Origin: an uncultured Lachnospiraceae bacterium | GTDB taxonomy: Bacteria; Bacillota; Clostridia; Lachnospirales; Lachnospiraceae | Assembly: GCA_934292725.1 (NCBI GenBank) | Contig: CAKQXY010000002.1 | Coordinates: forward strand, 62,001 to 126,000 | Direction: 5' to 3' | DNA: 64,000 nucleotides | Shown here: positions 51,000 through 58,738 of the stretch, piece by piece | Layout: every line of letters begins with the position of its first letter | How positions within the stretch are numbered: position 1 is the stretch's first letter | The notes under the pieces: model-generated | What the model saw: only the letters and a program-made list of their open reading frames with translations | The model's database searches: none | What the model was told of the DNA's origin: nothing | Position numbers and translations under genes: made by a program

Positions 51000-52970
51000 A
51001 TGTCTGAACAATCTGAACAAACTTACCATAAATTGCATACAAAGAAGATCATTATTATCACAGCCGTTATTCTCAATCTATTATTTGGCAATGCTATTCA
51101 ATCCGGAACATTTAATGGTCAGCCTGTTACTATCACCATATTTCTATTCTTAATGCTCATTGTAAACATTATTTGTGTTCTTCCTATATCCTTTATAATT
51201 CTTATATATTGTAAAGAAAAAAATAGGGCAAGAGAACGTATGGCATCTAAAGTTGAGAATTCTCAGCATAATAGAAACAATGGCTTGCACCCCCTAAAAA
51301 TCACTTTAGTTACTTTACTAATTTTAAATTTTGTATTAGGTGTCTTTTTAAGTAATGGGAATTTAGATGATCACCCAGTAACCCCTTCAGAATTGGTAAT
51401 GTTAATGGGAGTTATAAATCTTTTTCTTATTCTTCCTATATGCATTATAGTCTTTTTGTGTTGTTTTTTTCATGAAAAAGATTTACGGAATCAGTCAAGA
51501 AAAGCCATCGTCTCAGATTCACGGTCAACTAAATCATCTAAGAAAAATGTTATCATTACCTTAATAGTCATGAATTGTTTATTTGGAATTCTTACAGCTA
51601 CTGGACATACAGATGGTCATGGTGTCACTCCTCTTGAATGGTTACAAATAATGCTACTTATAAACATCGTTTGTATTATTCCTATATGCGGAATAGTTTT
51701 TTTACGTTGCAATTTACATCATAAACAGATAAAAAAAGATGCAGAAAGTTTGGAATCTTCGATAAATTCAACTGCTCAAAAATCAATTCCATCTAATAAT
51801 GCCATAAAAGCTGTTTCAGAAAATATTGATATTCAAGAGCCTTTACCTTCATCAAGCTCAGAGAAAGAACAGATTTCTATTTCTTTAACGCCTATAGTCG
51901 ATGCAGAACCCAAAAGAAAAACTTCCGTCTCTGTTAATTCTGCCCATCAAGAGTTACTGAAAAAATATGCAATCATTACCCCGCTTGATACTACAGACTT
52001 TACAGATTTTGATTTCTTCGTGGAAGCAGGAATGCTATGCATAGAACACTTTTCTGATCCCGATAAAATCAAGCTGCTTCAACGCCATCTTGGAATTGGA
52101 TTCAATCGCGCCAGTAGACTATGCGACCAGTTAGTTTATTATAAAGTCCTGAATTCAAAAGGAAGCCATTACGATGTAATTATGGATCGGGATTCTTTTT
52201 ACACACTTGTGACAACTTTTCATGGACGCATGCCTGAAAAGCAATTTCGTCCTGTTACAGCCTTAACCAATGAAGACGTAATTACTCCTATTGATACAAC
52301 AGACTTCACTGACTTTGATTTTTTCTTACATGCTGGTATAGTAAGTATAACAGATCCAGATCACGACAAACTCAGACTAATTCAACGTCATCTCGGGATC
52401 GGATTTAGCCATGCCGCCAGATTGTGTGACATATTATATTATTATAAGGTTTTAAAATCAGATATGGAAAAACAATGCGGTTATAGTTATTATAATGTAA
52501 TCATGGACCTAGATTCTTTTCTTAAGCTTACAGGCAGCTTTCATGGACATATGCCAGAGGAATCTACATCAAAAGAACTCGATTATATGATGAACGATCA
52601 TATCCCTTCAAGTAAACGCGGTCAGCACTTTGAAACTCAATGCGCAGAACTCTTGAAGAAAAATGGGTTTATAAATGTTATTGTTACTAAAAAAAGTGGA
52701 GATCACGGTGCTGACGTTCTTGCTGAAAAAGATGGTATTTCCTATGCAATTCAATGCAAGTATTATTCTAGCGCTGTAGGCAATTCAGCAGTGCAGGAAG
52801 CTTTCTCTGCAAAATCATACTATAGAAAAGATATTGCTGTTGTCATGACAAACTCATATTTTACACGTCCAGCTAAAGAAGAAGCTGCCAAGAACCAAGT
52901 AAAACTTTGGGATAAAGATAAACTCCAAATTTTTCTTAAGAATAGTCAATCAACTGATAGTTCTCAATAA
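51000..52970 (+). CDS. Membrane-anchored nuclease: 6 TM, two FtsK-gamma-like winged helices, Mrr domain
   Basis: 656 aa. N-terminal three repeats of a two-helix membrane hairpin (about 12-75, 98-165, 180-245), each with NxLFG or NFVLG and PxT...LMLxxN...LPI. A Ser-rich linker follows. Two about 65-residue repeats at about 337-401 and 437-510 contain LLQRHLGIGFNRASRLCDQL and LIQRHLGIGFSHAARLCDIL, very close to the gamma domain of the host FtsK in this window (LQRHLRIGFNRAARIMDQL). The C-terminal Mrr-type PD-(D/E)XK domain has GAD (D572) and IQCK (Q585, K587). It may cut DNA at or through polar DNA motifs at the membrane. Rightward, between repressor and integrase: a likely anti-phage gene. A GGAGG site precedes ATG 51000. 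Confidence 0.85.
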   Translation: MSEQSEQTYHKLHTKKIIIITAVILNLLFGNAIQSGTFNGQPVTITIFLFLMLIVNIICVLPISFIILIYCKEKNRARERMASKVENSQHNRNNGLHPLKITLVTLLILNFVLGVFLSNGNLDDHPVTPSELVMLMGVINLFLILPICIIVFLCCFFHEKDLRNQSRKAIVSDSRSTKSSKKNVIITLIVMNCLFGILTATGHTDGHGVTPLEWLQIMLLINIVCIIPICGIVFLRCNLHHKQIKKDAESLESSINSTAQKSIPSNNAIKAVSENIDIQEPLPSSSSEKEQISISLTPIVDAEPKRKTSVSVNSAHQELLKKYAIITPLDTTDFTDFDFFVEAGMLCIEHFSDPDKIKLLQRHLGIGFNRASRLCDQLVYYKVLNSKGSHYDVIMDRDSFYTLVTTFHGRMPEKQFRPVTALTNEDVITPIDTTDFTDFDFFLHAGIVSITDPDHDKLRLIQRHLGIGFSHAARLCDILYYYKVLKSDMEKQCGYSYYNVIMDLDSFLKLTGSFHGHMPEESTSKELDYMMNDHIPSSKRGQHFETQCAELLKKNGFINVIVTKKSGDHGADVLAEKDGISYAIQCKYYSSAVGNSAVQEAFSAKSYYRKDIAVVMTNSYFTRPAKEEAAKNQVKLWDKDKLQIFLKNSQSTDSSQ

Positions 52971-53008
52971 TTACTTTACTTTTTGATGATCGCTTGATAA
53001 AATGAAGT

Positions 53009-53098
53009 ATATTCCCCGTATATGCGGGGGTGATCCTGGTCAAATACTTTTCTTCTTTTCCATCCTCAGATATTTCCCCGCGCCCGCAGGGTACCGCC
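53009..53098 (+). CRISPR. One-spacer CRISPR-like element (type I-E-like repeat), no cas genes
   Basis: A 28-nt unit ATATTCCCCGTATATGCGGG then GGTGATCC (53009-53036) fits the type I-E repeat family. About 34 nt follow, then a degenerate second unit TATTTCCCCGCGCCCGCAGG then GTACCGCC (53071-53098). The second copy is poor and partly overlaps the terminator at 53096-53119. The interval 52971-53200 has no gene. Confidence 0.55.
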
Positions 53099-53125
53099 CC
53101 GACACATTTGTGCCGGGGCATTTTT
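53096..53125 (+). terminator. Rightward terminator
   Basis: GCCCCGaCACA-TT-TGTGcCGGGGC hairpin followed by ATTTTTA, downstream of the 51000-52970 gene. Confidence 0.8.
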
Positions 53126-53149
53126 ATTTAAAAAAAGTTTCGCATTTGC

Positions 53150-53178
53150 TTGACGCACGTGTTTGCACGTGTTATAAT
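53150..53178 (+). promoter_or_regulatory. Promoter/operator of hicAB locus 2
   Basis: TTGACG (53150-53155), 17 bp, TATAAT (53173-53178). The spacer carries two CACGTG palindromes (53156-53161 and 53166-53171), a likely HicB operator. Confidence 0.85.
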
Positions 53179-53200
53179 AATATTATAGAAGGGAGGAACA

Positions 53201-53383
53201 ATGAAAACACAAGAATTGCTAAAGCTTTTGAAGAAAAATAACTGTGAAGTGTTGCGTAATGGCAGCCGTCATGATATCTGGTTTAGTCCAGTGACAGGAA
53301 AACAATTTGCAGTTCCTAGACACAAAGCTGAAATTCCTATCGGAACATTGAACAACATCCTGAAGGATGCGGGGCTTAAATAA
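53201..53383 (+). CDS. hicA: HicA-type toxin (locus 2)
   Basis: 60 aa. MKTQELLKLLKKNNCEVLRNGSRHDIWFSPVTGKQFAVPRHK shows the HicA fold with GSRHDIW active region. GGGAGG precedes ATG 53201. Toxin first, antitoxin 39 bp later. Different from locus 1 (37784-37957) at most positions, so cross-talk is unlikely. Confidence 0.92.
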   Translation: MKTQELLKLLKKNNCEVLRNGSRHDIWFSPVTGKQFAVPRHKAEIPIGTLNNILKDAGLK

Positions 53384-53422
53384 AAGCCCCATCCCTTCTA
53401 CCTATATTTAAGGAGGTTTCTT

Positions 53423-53821
53423 ATGGCAAAGTATGTATATCCTGCAATTTTTACCCCTGAAGAGGACGGTTCTTACTCTATTGTCTTTCCTGATCTGGAA
53501 GGTTGCTATACTTGTGGTGATAATCTGGAAGATGGTATCGAAATGGCTGAAGACGCTCTTGCGCTCGTTCTGTACGGATACGAAAAAGACGGCCGTGAAA
53601 TTCCTGTTCCTTCTGCCAGATCCGCATTTTCTGTTTCTGGAAATGATTTTGTAAATTTCATCGCCTGCGATACTATGAAGTATAGAAAAATGTATAATAA
53701 CAAAGCAGTTAAAAAAACTTTGACCATTCCTGAATGGTTAAACGAGGCAGCTTCTTCAATGGGATTGAACTTCTCTCAAATCCTTCAGGAAGCTCTAATT
53801 CAAAAGGTGCAGGCTAACTAA
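53423..53821 (+). CDS. hicB: HicB-type antitoxin (locus 2)
   Basis: 132 aa. YVYPAIFTPEEDGSYSIVFPDLEGCYTCGDNLEDGIEMAEDAL is the canonical HicB partial RNase H fold; the C-terminus (KKTLTIPEWLNEAASSMGLNFSQILQEAL) is a DNA-binding domain. AAGGAGG precedes ATG. Confidence 0.93.
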   Translation: MAKYVYPAIFTPEEDGSYSIVFPDLEGCYTCGDNLEDGIEMAEDALALVLYGYEKDGREIPVPSARSAFSVSGNDFVNFIACDTMKYRKMYNNKAVKKTLTIPEWLNEAASSMGLNFSQILQEALIQKVQAN

Positions 53822-53918
53822 AACAAAAATGCCCCAGTGCTACCAACACTGAGGCAAATCTACACGGATAATGATACCCATGTCAACGAAGCGAGACTAT
53901 TATATCATCATCCGCGGG

Positions 53919-53944
53919 CAGGTGTCAATTGAACACCTGTTTTT
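53919..53944 (+). terminator. Rightward terminator between hicAB locus 2 and integrase
   Basis: CAGGTGT-CAATTGA-ACACCTG followed by TTTTT. A second weaker hairpin (CAGTG/CACTG near 53835-53855) lies closer to hicB. Confidence 0.75.
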
Positions 53945-53973
53945 CTTATACTTTTTAAGGAGGATGATACACC

Positions 53974-55005
53974 ATGGCAACTGCAAAAAAACTGCCATCC
54001 GGAGCTTATCGAGTCCGGATATTTGACCACTATGAAACAAATACTGATGGTGAAAGGAAAGCAATCTACCAATCTTTCACCGCCCCAACAAAGCGTGAAG
54101 CAGAACGAGCAGCTGCGATCTGGGCGGCGAATAAGACCACCCAGCGGCCAGAAAACATCACCGTAAAGGCTGCGATCGACAAGTACATCGCCGCAAAAGA
54201 ATCGGTTCTATCTCCGAGTACCATTGATGGATACCGGAAGATGCAGCGCAATGACTACAAAGACATTGAGACTTACAATCTCAGGCAGCTGGACTCCACT
54301 ATCCTGCAAGTATGGATTAGCAATCTTTCTTCCAGAAAGGCACCAAAAAGTGTTCGCAACATTTATGCAATGCTCACTGCTACACTGGATATGTTTGCTC
54401 CGGATCTGAACATAAAAGTATCACTTCCAGCGCCGATCAAGCCAGATCTGTACTGCCCGGATGACGAAGACGTGAAAAGATTGCTTACTCACATTGCAGG
54501 AAAGGAACTTGAAATCGCTGTCCTGCTGGCAGCCTTTGGCCCGATGCGCCGAGGTGAAATCTGTGCACTTGAGTCATCTGACATCAATGGGAATGTTGTA
54601 ACGGTCTGCAAGGATATGGTTCAAGGTCCTGATCGCAACTGGGTGATTAAACAGCCAAAAACCTATTCAAGTTATCGCCAAATCGAATACCCTGATTTTG
54701 TAATTGACAAGATCAAAGGAATTGATGGGCGAATTATCCAAGCAACGCCATCACAGATCTCTGATCGCTTTGCAAGAGCAATTCGCTTTTCTGGTTCGCC
54801 CCACTTTCGCTTTCACGATCTGCGACACTATTCTGCATCTATTATGCACGCAATGGGCGTCCCGGATCAATATATAATGTCACGAGGCGGCTGGCGAACA
54901 GATACCGTATTGAAAGCAGTATATCGCAATACCATCAGCTCTGAGCAGAAAAAACAAGATCAACTTATTAACAAACACTTTAAAAGCATGTACGAACATG
55001 TATGA
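53974..55005 (+). CDS. int: Tyrosine-family integrase
   Basis: 343 aa. An N-terminal arm-binding beta domain (1-60), SAM-like core-binding domain (62-150) and catalytic domain with MRRGEICAL (first Arg), HDLRHYSAS (HxLR), RGGWRT and AVYRNT (nucleophile Tyr). It lies 65 bp from attR and its stop is inside a repeated arm-site 21-mer (55001-55021). AAGGAGGATG precedes ATG. It catalyses excision and integration at tRNA-Ser. Confidence 0.95.
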   Translation: MATAKKLPSGAYRVRIFDHYETNTDGERKAIYQSFTAPTKREAERAAAIWAANKTTQRPENITVKAAIDKYIAAKESVLSPSTIDGYRKMQRNDYKDIETYNLRQLDSTILQVWISNLSSRKAPKSVRNIYAMLTATLDMFAPDLNIKVSLPAPIKPDLYCPDDEDVKRLLTHIAGKELEIAVLLAAFGPMRRGEICALESSDINGNVVTVCKDMVQGPDRNWVIKQPKTYSSYRQIEYPDFVIDKIKGIDGRIIQATPSQISDRFARAIRFSGSPHFRFHDLRHYSASIMHAMGVPDQYIMSRGGWRTDTVLKAVYRNTISSEQKKQDQLINKHFKSMYEHV

Positions 55006-55021
55006 CACGAAATATGACACG
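55001..55021 (+). repeat. Arm-site-like repeat beside attR
   Basis: This 21-mer (two ATGACACG units) is identical to 8694-8714 near attL and overlaps the integrase stop codon. Confidence 0.6.
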
Positions 55022-55069
55022 GTACTTTAAAAATCCAGTAAATATGCGGATTCAAAGCATTTTCTTAAC

Positions 55070-55170
55070 GGGTTCAAATCCCACTCGCTCCGCTTTTTGT
55101 TAATATCCGCATAATTACTGGAATGTTCGAGAATCCGCTTAAAATAAGGGGTTTCGGACATTTTTTATTA
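55070..55170 (+). repeat. attR: 101-bp direct repeat with attL
   Basis: Identical to 8543-8643. It begins with the last 23 nt of tRNA-Ser but lacks the rest of the tRNA, so it is the phage-host right junction. Host sequence resumes at 55171 with the polygalacturonase terminator. Confidence 0.95.
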
Positions 55171-55172
55171 CA

Positions 55173-55205
55173 TAAAAATACCCCCGGCGCTTGCAGCACC
55201 AGGGG
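55173..55205 (-). terminator. Terminator after the polygalacturonase gene
   Basis: Minus strand CCCCTGGTGCT-GCA-AGCGCCGGGGG, an 11-bp stem with two G-U pairs, followed by TATTTTTAT. It starts only 3 bp from attR. Confidence 0.85.
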
Positions 55206-55229
55206 CACATAAAAATATCTTTGTCAGGA

Positions 55230-56789
55230 TCAATCCTGCTCTTCTTCTACATTTTCAACACCGCTAAGGCAAAGTCTCTCGCCATCCTGACCGTCTATTG
55301 AGACATTATTAAGTATCAGATTTTTAACATTTCCAATCACAAGTCCCAGTCTGCTTGCCGGCTCGCATCCCATCATCATGGCTGCAACACCTGTCTGTGC
55401 CTCTTTTGCATATGTGATAGAAACGTTATCAAATACAAGACGCTCTATCTTCTGCTCTGGAAGACCATAGATGTACGCACCACAATAATGTGCATTGCGG
55501 CAGACAATATTGCGAAACTCAATTGATTCAATCTTCGGTGTACGTTCATCAACTGGAAGCGCTTCTTTTGTTCCGACATATTCTGTACGGCCATCTGGAT
55601 CACAGAAATAAAAGCTGTTTACTACAAATGGTGCTTTTACACCTTCTAACTCAAGATCTTCAAATACAATTCCCTTTAATACAGAATCTTTTCCGCGGCC
55701 GCGTCTTGTTTTTACACGAAGACCTCTGTCTGTGTTTGAAAAACGGCACTTCGAAATATGAATATCATCAACACCTGCTGCAATCTCACTTCCTACCGTG
55801 ACAGCGCCATGACCATCCTGCATCCAGGACTGACGAATATGGATATGCTTTGACGGAACCTTAAATTTCTTGCCCATATAAATCTTTCCTGATTTAATTG
55901 CAATACAATCATCACCTACAGAGAAATGAACGCCTGCAATCTCGACATTTGTACATGATTCTGGATCACATCCATCTGTATTGTGAGAATTTGCCGGTCC
56001 CTTTACTTCCATATCTAAGAAGCGAATCTGACTTGAAAAATATGGATGCAAATTCCATGCCGGTGAATTTTGTACTGTAACACCTACAACAGTAATGTTT
56101 TCACAATGATTTAGGAAAATCATTCTTGGTCTCCATGCACGAATCTTGTCCTTTGGACGGCTCCACCAATTCTCAAAATCAGCACGGCCATCAAGAACAC
56201 CCTTACCGCAGATAGTAACATTTTTTACATGGATTCCTGTAATCATTGATGCAAAGCTGTCAATCGGATTTCCCTCCCAGCTTCCAAGATTATAGTATCC
56301 ATCCTCGTTGTCATACTCAATCTGTCCTGGAAGAATCGGTGTACGCGCGCGGTCATAAATACCTGCTAACACTGCATTTTCCTGCAGCTCCAGAATCATA
56401 TCACTCTTTAAAAACAGCGCTGTTACAGGATAAGTACCCTTTGGAATCAAAACTCTTGCCTTCTCAGGGCAGCAAAGAATGGCTGCCTGAATCGCGCTTG
56501 TATCGTCATGAACACCATCACCAAATGCACCAAAATCTCTGACGTTTAATGTGATTGGTTCCGGCTCGGTATGAAATGTAACTGTTTCAGAGGTTTCATT
56601 TGCACGCACCAGCATAATCTCATAATCAGTATCTGGAAGCAGACCATCGATTGTCTGAATCATTCTGTGGAAAACGCCCTTTAAGCGGCCATTTACCCAA
56701 ATTTCGTAGCTCGCAGTTTCGTAAATTGCATCCTCATCTAACTCAATTGTCACATGTCGGGATGAGCAAAATAATATATGAAAATTCAT
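55230..56789 (-). CDS. GH28 family polygalacturonase (pectin-active)
   Basis: 519 aa, hydrolyses galacturonan or related pectin oligomers with an inverting mechanism. A short N-terminal fibronectin-like domain (1-75), then a right-handed parallel beta helix. GH28 motifs are present: SHNTDGCDPES (NTD), GDDCIAIKSG (DD), GHGAVTVGSE (GHG) and LRVKT (RxK). No signal peptide, so probably cytoplasmic, acting on imported oligosaccharides. AAAGGAG precedes ATG 56789. Confidence 0.94.
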   Translation of the reverse strand: MNFHILFCSSRHVTIELDEDAIYETASYEIWVNGRLKGVFHRMIQTIDGLLPDTDYEIMLVRANETSETVTFHTEPEPITLNVRDFGAFGDGVHDDTSAIQAAILCCPEKARVLIPKGTYPVTALFLKSDMILELQENAVLAGIYDRARTPILPGQIEYDNEDGYYNLGSWEGNPIDSFASMITGIHVKNVTICGKGVLDGRADFENWWSRPKDKIRAWRPRMIFLNHCENITVVGVTVQNSPAWNLHPYFSSQIRFLDMEVKGPANSHNTDGCDPESCTNVEIAGVHFSVGDDCIAIKSGKIYMGKKFKVPSKHIHIRQSWMQDGHGAVTVGSEIAAGVDDIHISKCRFSNTDRGLRVKTRRGRGKDSVLKGIVFEDLELEGVKAPFVVNSFYFCDPDGRTEYVGTKEALPVDERTPKIESIEFRNIVCRNAHYCGAYIYGLPEQKIERLVFDNVSITYAKEAQTGVAAMMMGCEPASRLGLVIGNVKNLILNNVSIDGQDGERLCLSGVENVEEEQD

Positions 56790-56812
56790 GATATACTCCT
56801 TTTAATGATGTT

Positions 56813-57003
56813 GGGGTCAAAAGGTATTTTGACCCCTTTGATACCAGATTGCTACGTGCTTTGCACTCTCGCAATCTTCAAAAACATTCGTAATCCGCTC
56901 ATTTTTCTTTGAAAAATGGCTACTTACTCATATTTTTGGCGGGTCAAGAGTTCAAAAAACCTCTTGCAAGCAAGCTTGCATCGGTTTTCTGACCTTTTGA
57001 CCC
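56813..57003. repeat. About 190-bp intergenic element with GGGTCAAAAGGT inverted ends
   Basis: GGGTCAAAAGGT (56814-56825) is repeated inverted at 56992-57003. Just inside the left end is a 10-bp hairpin GGGGTCAAAA/TTTTGACCCC, and the right half has further GGTC/GAGTTC repeats. It fills the gap between two leftward genes. No ORF seen. Confidence 0.6.
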
Positions 57004-57031
57004 TGGTATCTTTAATGTAATTACAGTTTCG

Positions 57032-57748
57032 TTATGCCTCTAATTTCTGCTTTGCCATCTCCATCAGCACCATTGCAGCCTCAAGCTGATCATTATTACG
57101 CTCATGACGGCAAATCACACGATACCATTCTAAAAGCAATCCCTGATATTTATAAGGAAGTAAAATTTTCTGACTGCATGCCTCATAAACAGCTGCCAGA
57201 ATCAAGATTCGCTGCAGTGCATCAAGTGTGGCAAAATTTTCGCAAAGCACAGAAAAGGTCTCCTTGAAAAGATCGGTGATCTGAGCCTGATACTCAAAAA
57301 CACCCTCCTTCATTGCCTTTTTAATCTGTGTCAAGCCATACAGATACCAGCCATCACGCTGTGTTTTCTCTACCTGACACAGCTGACGATAAATATTCTC
57401 GTAATACTGGAGTGTACCATATTTAGTCTCATACTCTGTAAAGAAACTAAGTTCGTAGAACACCTGCTGACCTGTCAAATGAACATCTTTACTATTTTCG
57501 CTGCAATATTTTGCAGTCAATTCTTCACGAAGTTTATTTAATGATTCGCGTCTTTCTGGATTTCGCTCGACAGCCCACAGCCAAACACTGGCATATTCTA
57601 CATTTGTCTGTTCTGTGCTTATTGCACCAAGACGATCTGCAGCTGCACTTAAGCCAAGCTGCTCATAAACACGCAGAAGTGCCTTTGCACTTAGCGCATC
57701 CACCTCCTTTAGTTCGTAGATCCAATTCTGGATTTCTTCCTGCATCAT
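57032..57748 (-). CDS. Helical protein of unknown function
   Basis: 238 aa, all-alpha, with repeated short helices (SAKALLRVYEQLGLSAAADRLGA, YYENIYRQLCQVEKTQRDGWYLYGLTQIKKAMKE). Suggests a TPR-like or glycosidase-associated fold, but I recognise no family. GGGGA precedes ATG 57748. Lies upstream of the polygalacturonase, separated by the intergenic element. Confidence 0.7.
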   Translation of the reverse strand: MMQEEIQNWIYELKEVDALSAKALLRVYEQLGLSAAADRLGAISTEQTNVEYASVWLWAVERNPERRESLNKLREELTAKYCSENSKDVHLTGQQVFYELSFFTEYETKYGTLQYYENIYRQLCQVEKTQRDGWYLYGLTQIKKAMKEGVFEYQAQITDLFKETFSVLCENFATLDALQRILILAAVYEACSQKILLPYKYQGLLLEWYRVICRHERNNDQLEAAMVLMEMAKQKLEA

Positions 57749-57810
57749 GGTAAATCCCCTTTCTTACTGGACATCAATTCCTGTTTATGTTATTATTATA
57801 GAATAAGCAT

Positions 57811-58653
57811 TTATGCAAGCAGCCAATTTGCAAATGCATCCGGTACATAAAGATTTCCCAGTCCTGTCCCAAGCTGAATATCTGGCTTAGGAGCTCCATG
57901 GTAATCTGAACCTCCGGTCATGTGAAGCTCATTTTTTACGGCAAGTGCACGAAGTTCCCGCTCCTGCGCATTTGTGTAGGTAGAATAGACAACCTCGATT
58001 CCTTCTAATCCACATGCCTTTAAGTCCTTTATGACCTTATCTAACACGGTCAGACTAAGACGATACTGCGGTGGATGCGCCAAAACTGGATGTCCTCCTG
58101 CCTCACGAATACAGGTAATTGCTTCTTTTGCAGTTACCCCTTCTTTTGGAATGTAGCACGACTTTCCATCTCCAAGATAGCGGTCAAATGCCTCTTTTAC
58201 AGAGGATACGATACCTTTTTCATGAAGATATTGTGCAAAATGAGCTCTCGTGATTACAGATCGGTCAAAACGGGCATAAAATTCGTCCTTGTCAATATTG
58301 TAAACGTTTTCGCTGATTAGACGCAGCATTTTCTCGTTTCTTTCTTGACGAAGCTCACCATATTGCTCCAACTTTTTTAAAAATGGTACATCTGTCTCAT
58401 CAACACCAAGACCAAGAATGTGAAATTCCTTCACAACATTTCCAAGATCATAAAGACTGGAAATCTCAATTCCTGGAATCAATGTAATAGACAGATCTTC
58501 TGCTGACTTCTTTGCCTCTTTGATACCACTTACAGTATCGTGATCTGTCAATGCAATTGCCGAAAGCTTTTTCTCATATGCAAGTTCCATTAGCTCAGAC
58601 GGTGTAAGAGAGCCATCTGAACAGCAGGAATGCGTGTGTAGGTCAACTGCCAT
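57811..58653 (-). CDS. PHP-domain phosphoesterase (TrpH/RNase AM-like)
   Basis: 280 aa. Metal motifs DLHTHSCCSDGSLTP, ALTDHDTVSG, PGIEISSLY, GHPVLAHPPQY and GGSDYHG. Members remove phosphates from nucleoside bisphosphates or trim RNA 5' ends in the cytoplasm. Length and motif order fit. Confidence 0.9.
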   Translation of the reverse strand: MAVDLHTHSCCSDGSLTPSELMELAYEKKLSAIALTDHDTVSGIKEAKKSAEDLSITLIPGIEISSLYDLGNVVKEFHILGLGVDETDVPFLKKLEQYGELRQERNEKMLRLISENVYNIDKDEFYARFDRSVITRAHFAQYLHEKGIVSSVKEAFDRYLGDGKSCYIPKEGVTAKEAITCIREAGGHPVLAHPPQYRLSLTVLDKVIKDLKACGLEGIEVVYSTYTNAQERELRALAVKNELHMTGGSDYHGAPKPDIQLGTGLGNLYVPDAFANWLLA

Positions 58654-58738
58654 AGTTCCTCCTTCGTTTTAACTGAGTTGGATGTTCTTATTATAGCATT
58701 AAATGCTTCCATCATGCAATAGAAAGGTCAGGTTTTCC

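Noticed and set aside
52936..53121. Leftward 61-aa and rightward 79-aa ORFs over the CRISPR-like element
   Set aside because: They overlap the CRISPR-like repeat and terminator, lack ribosome sites, and look like shadow frames.
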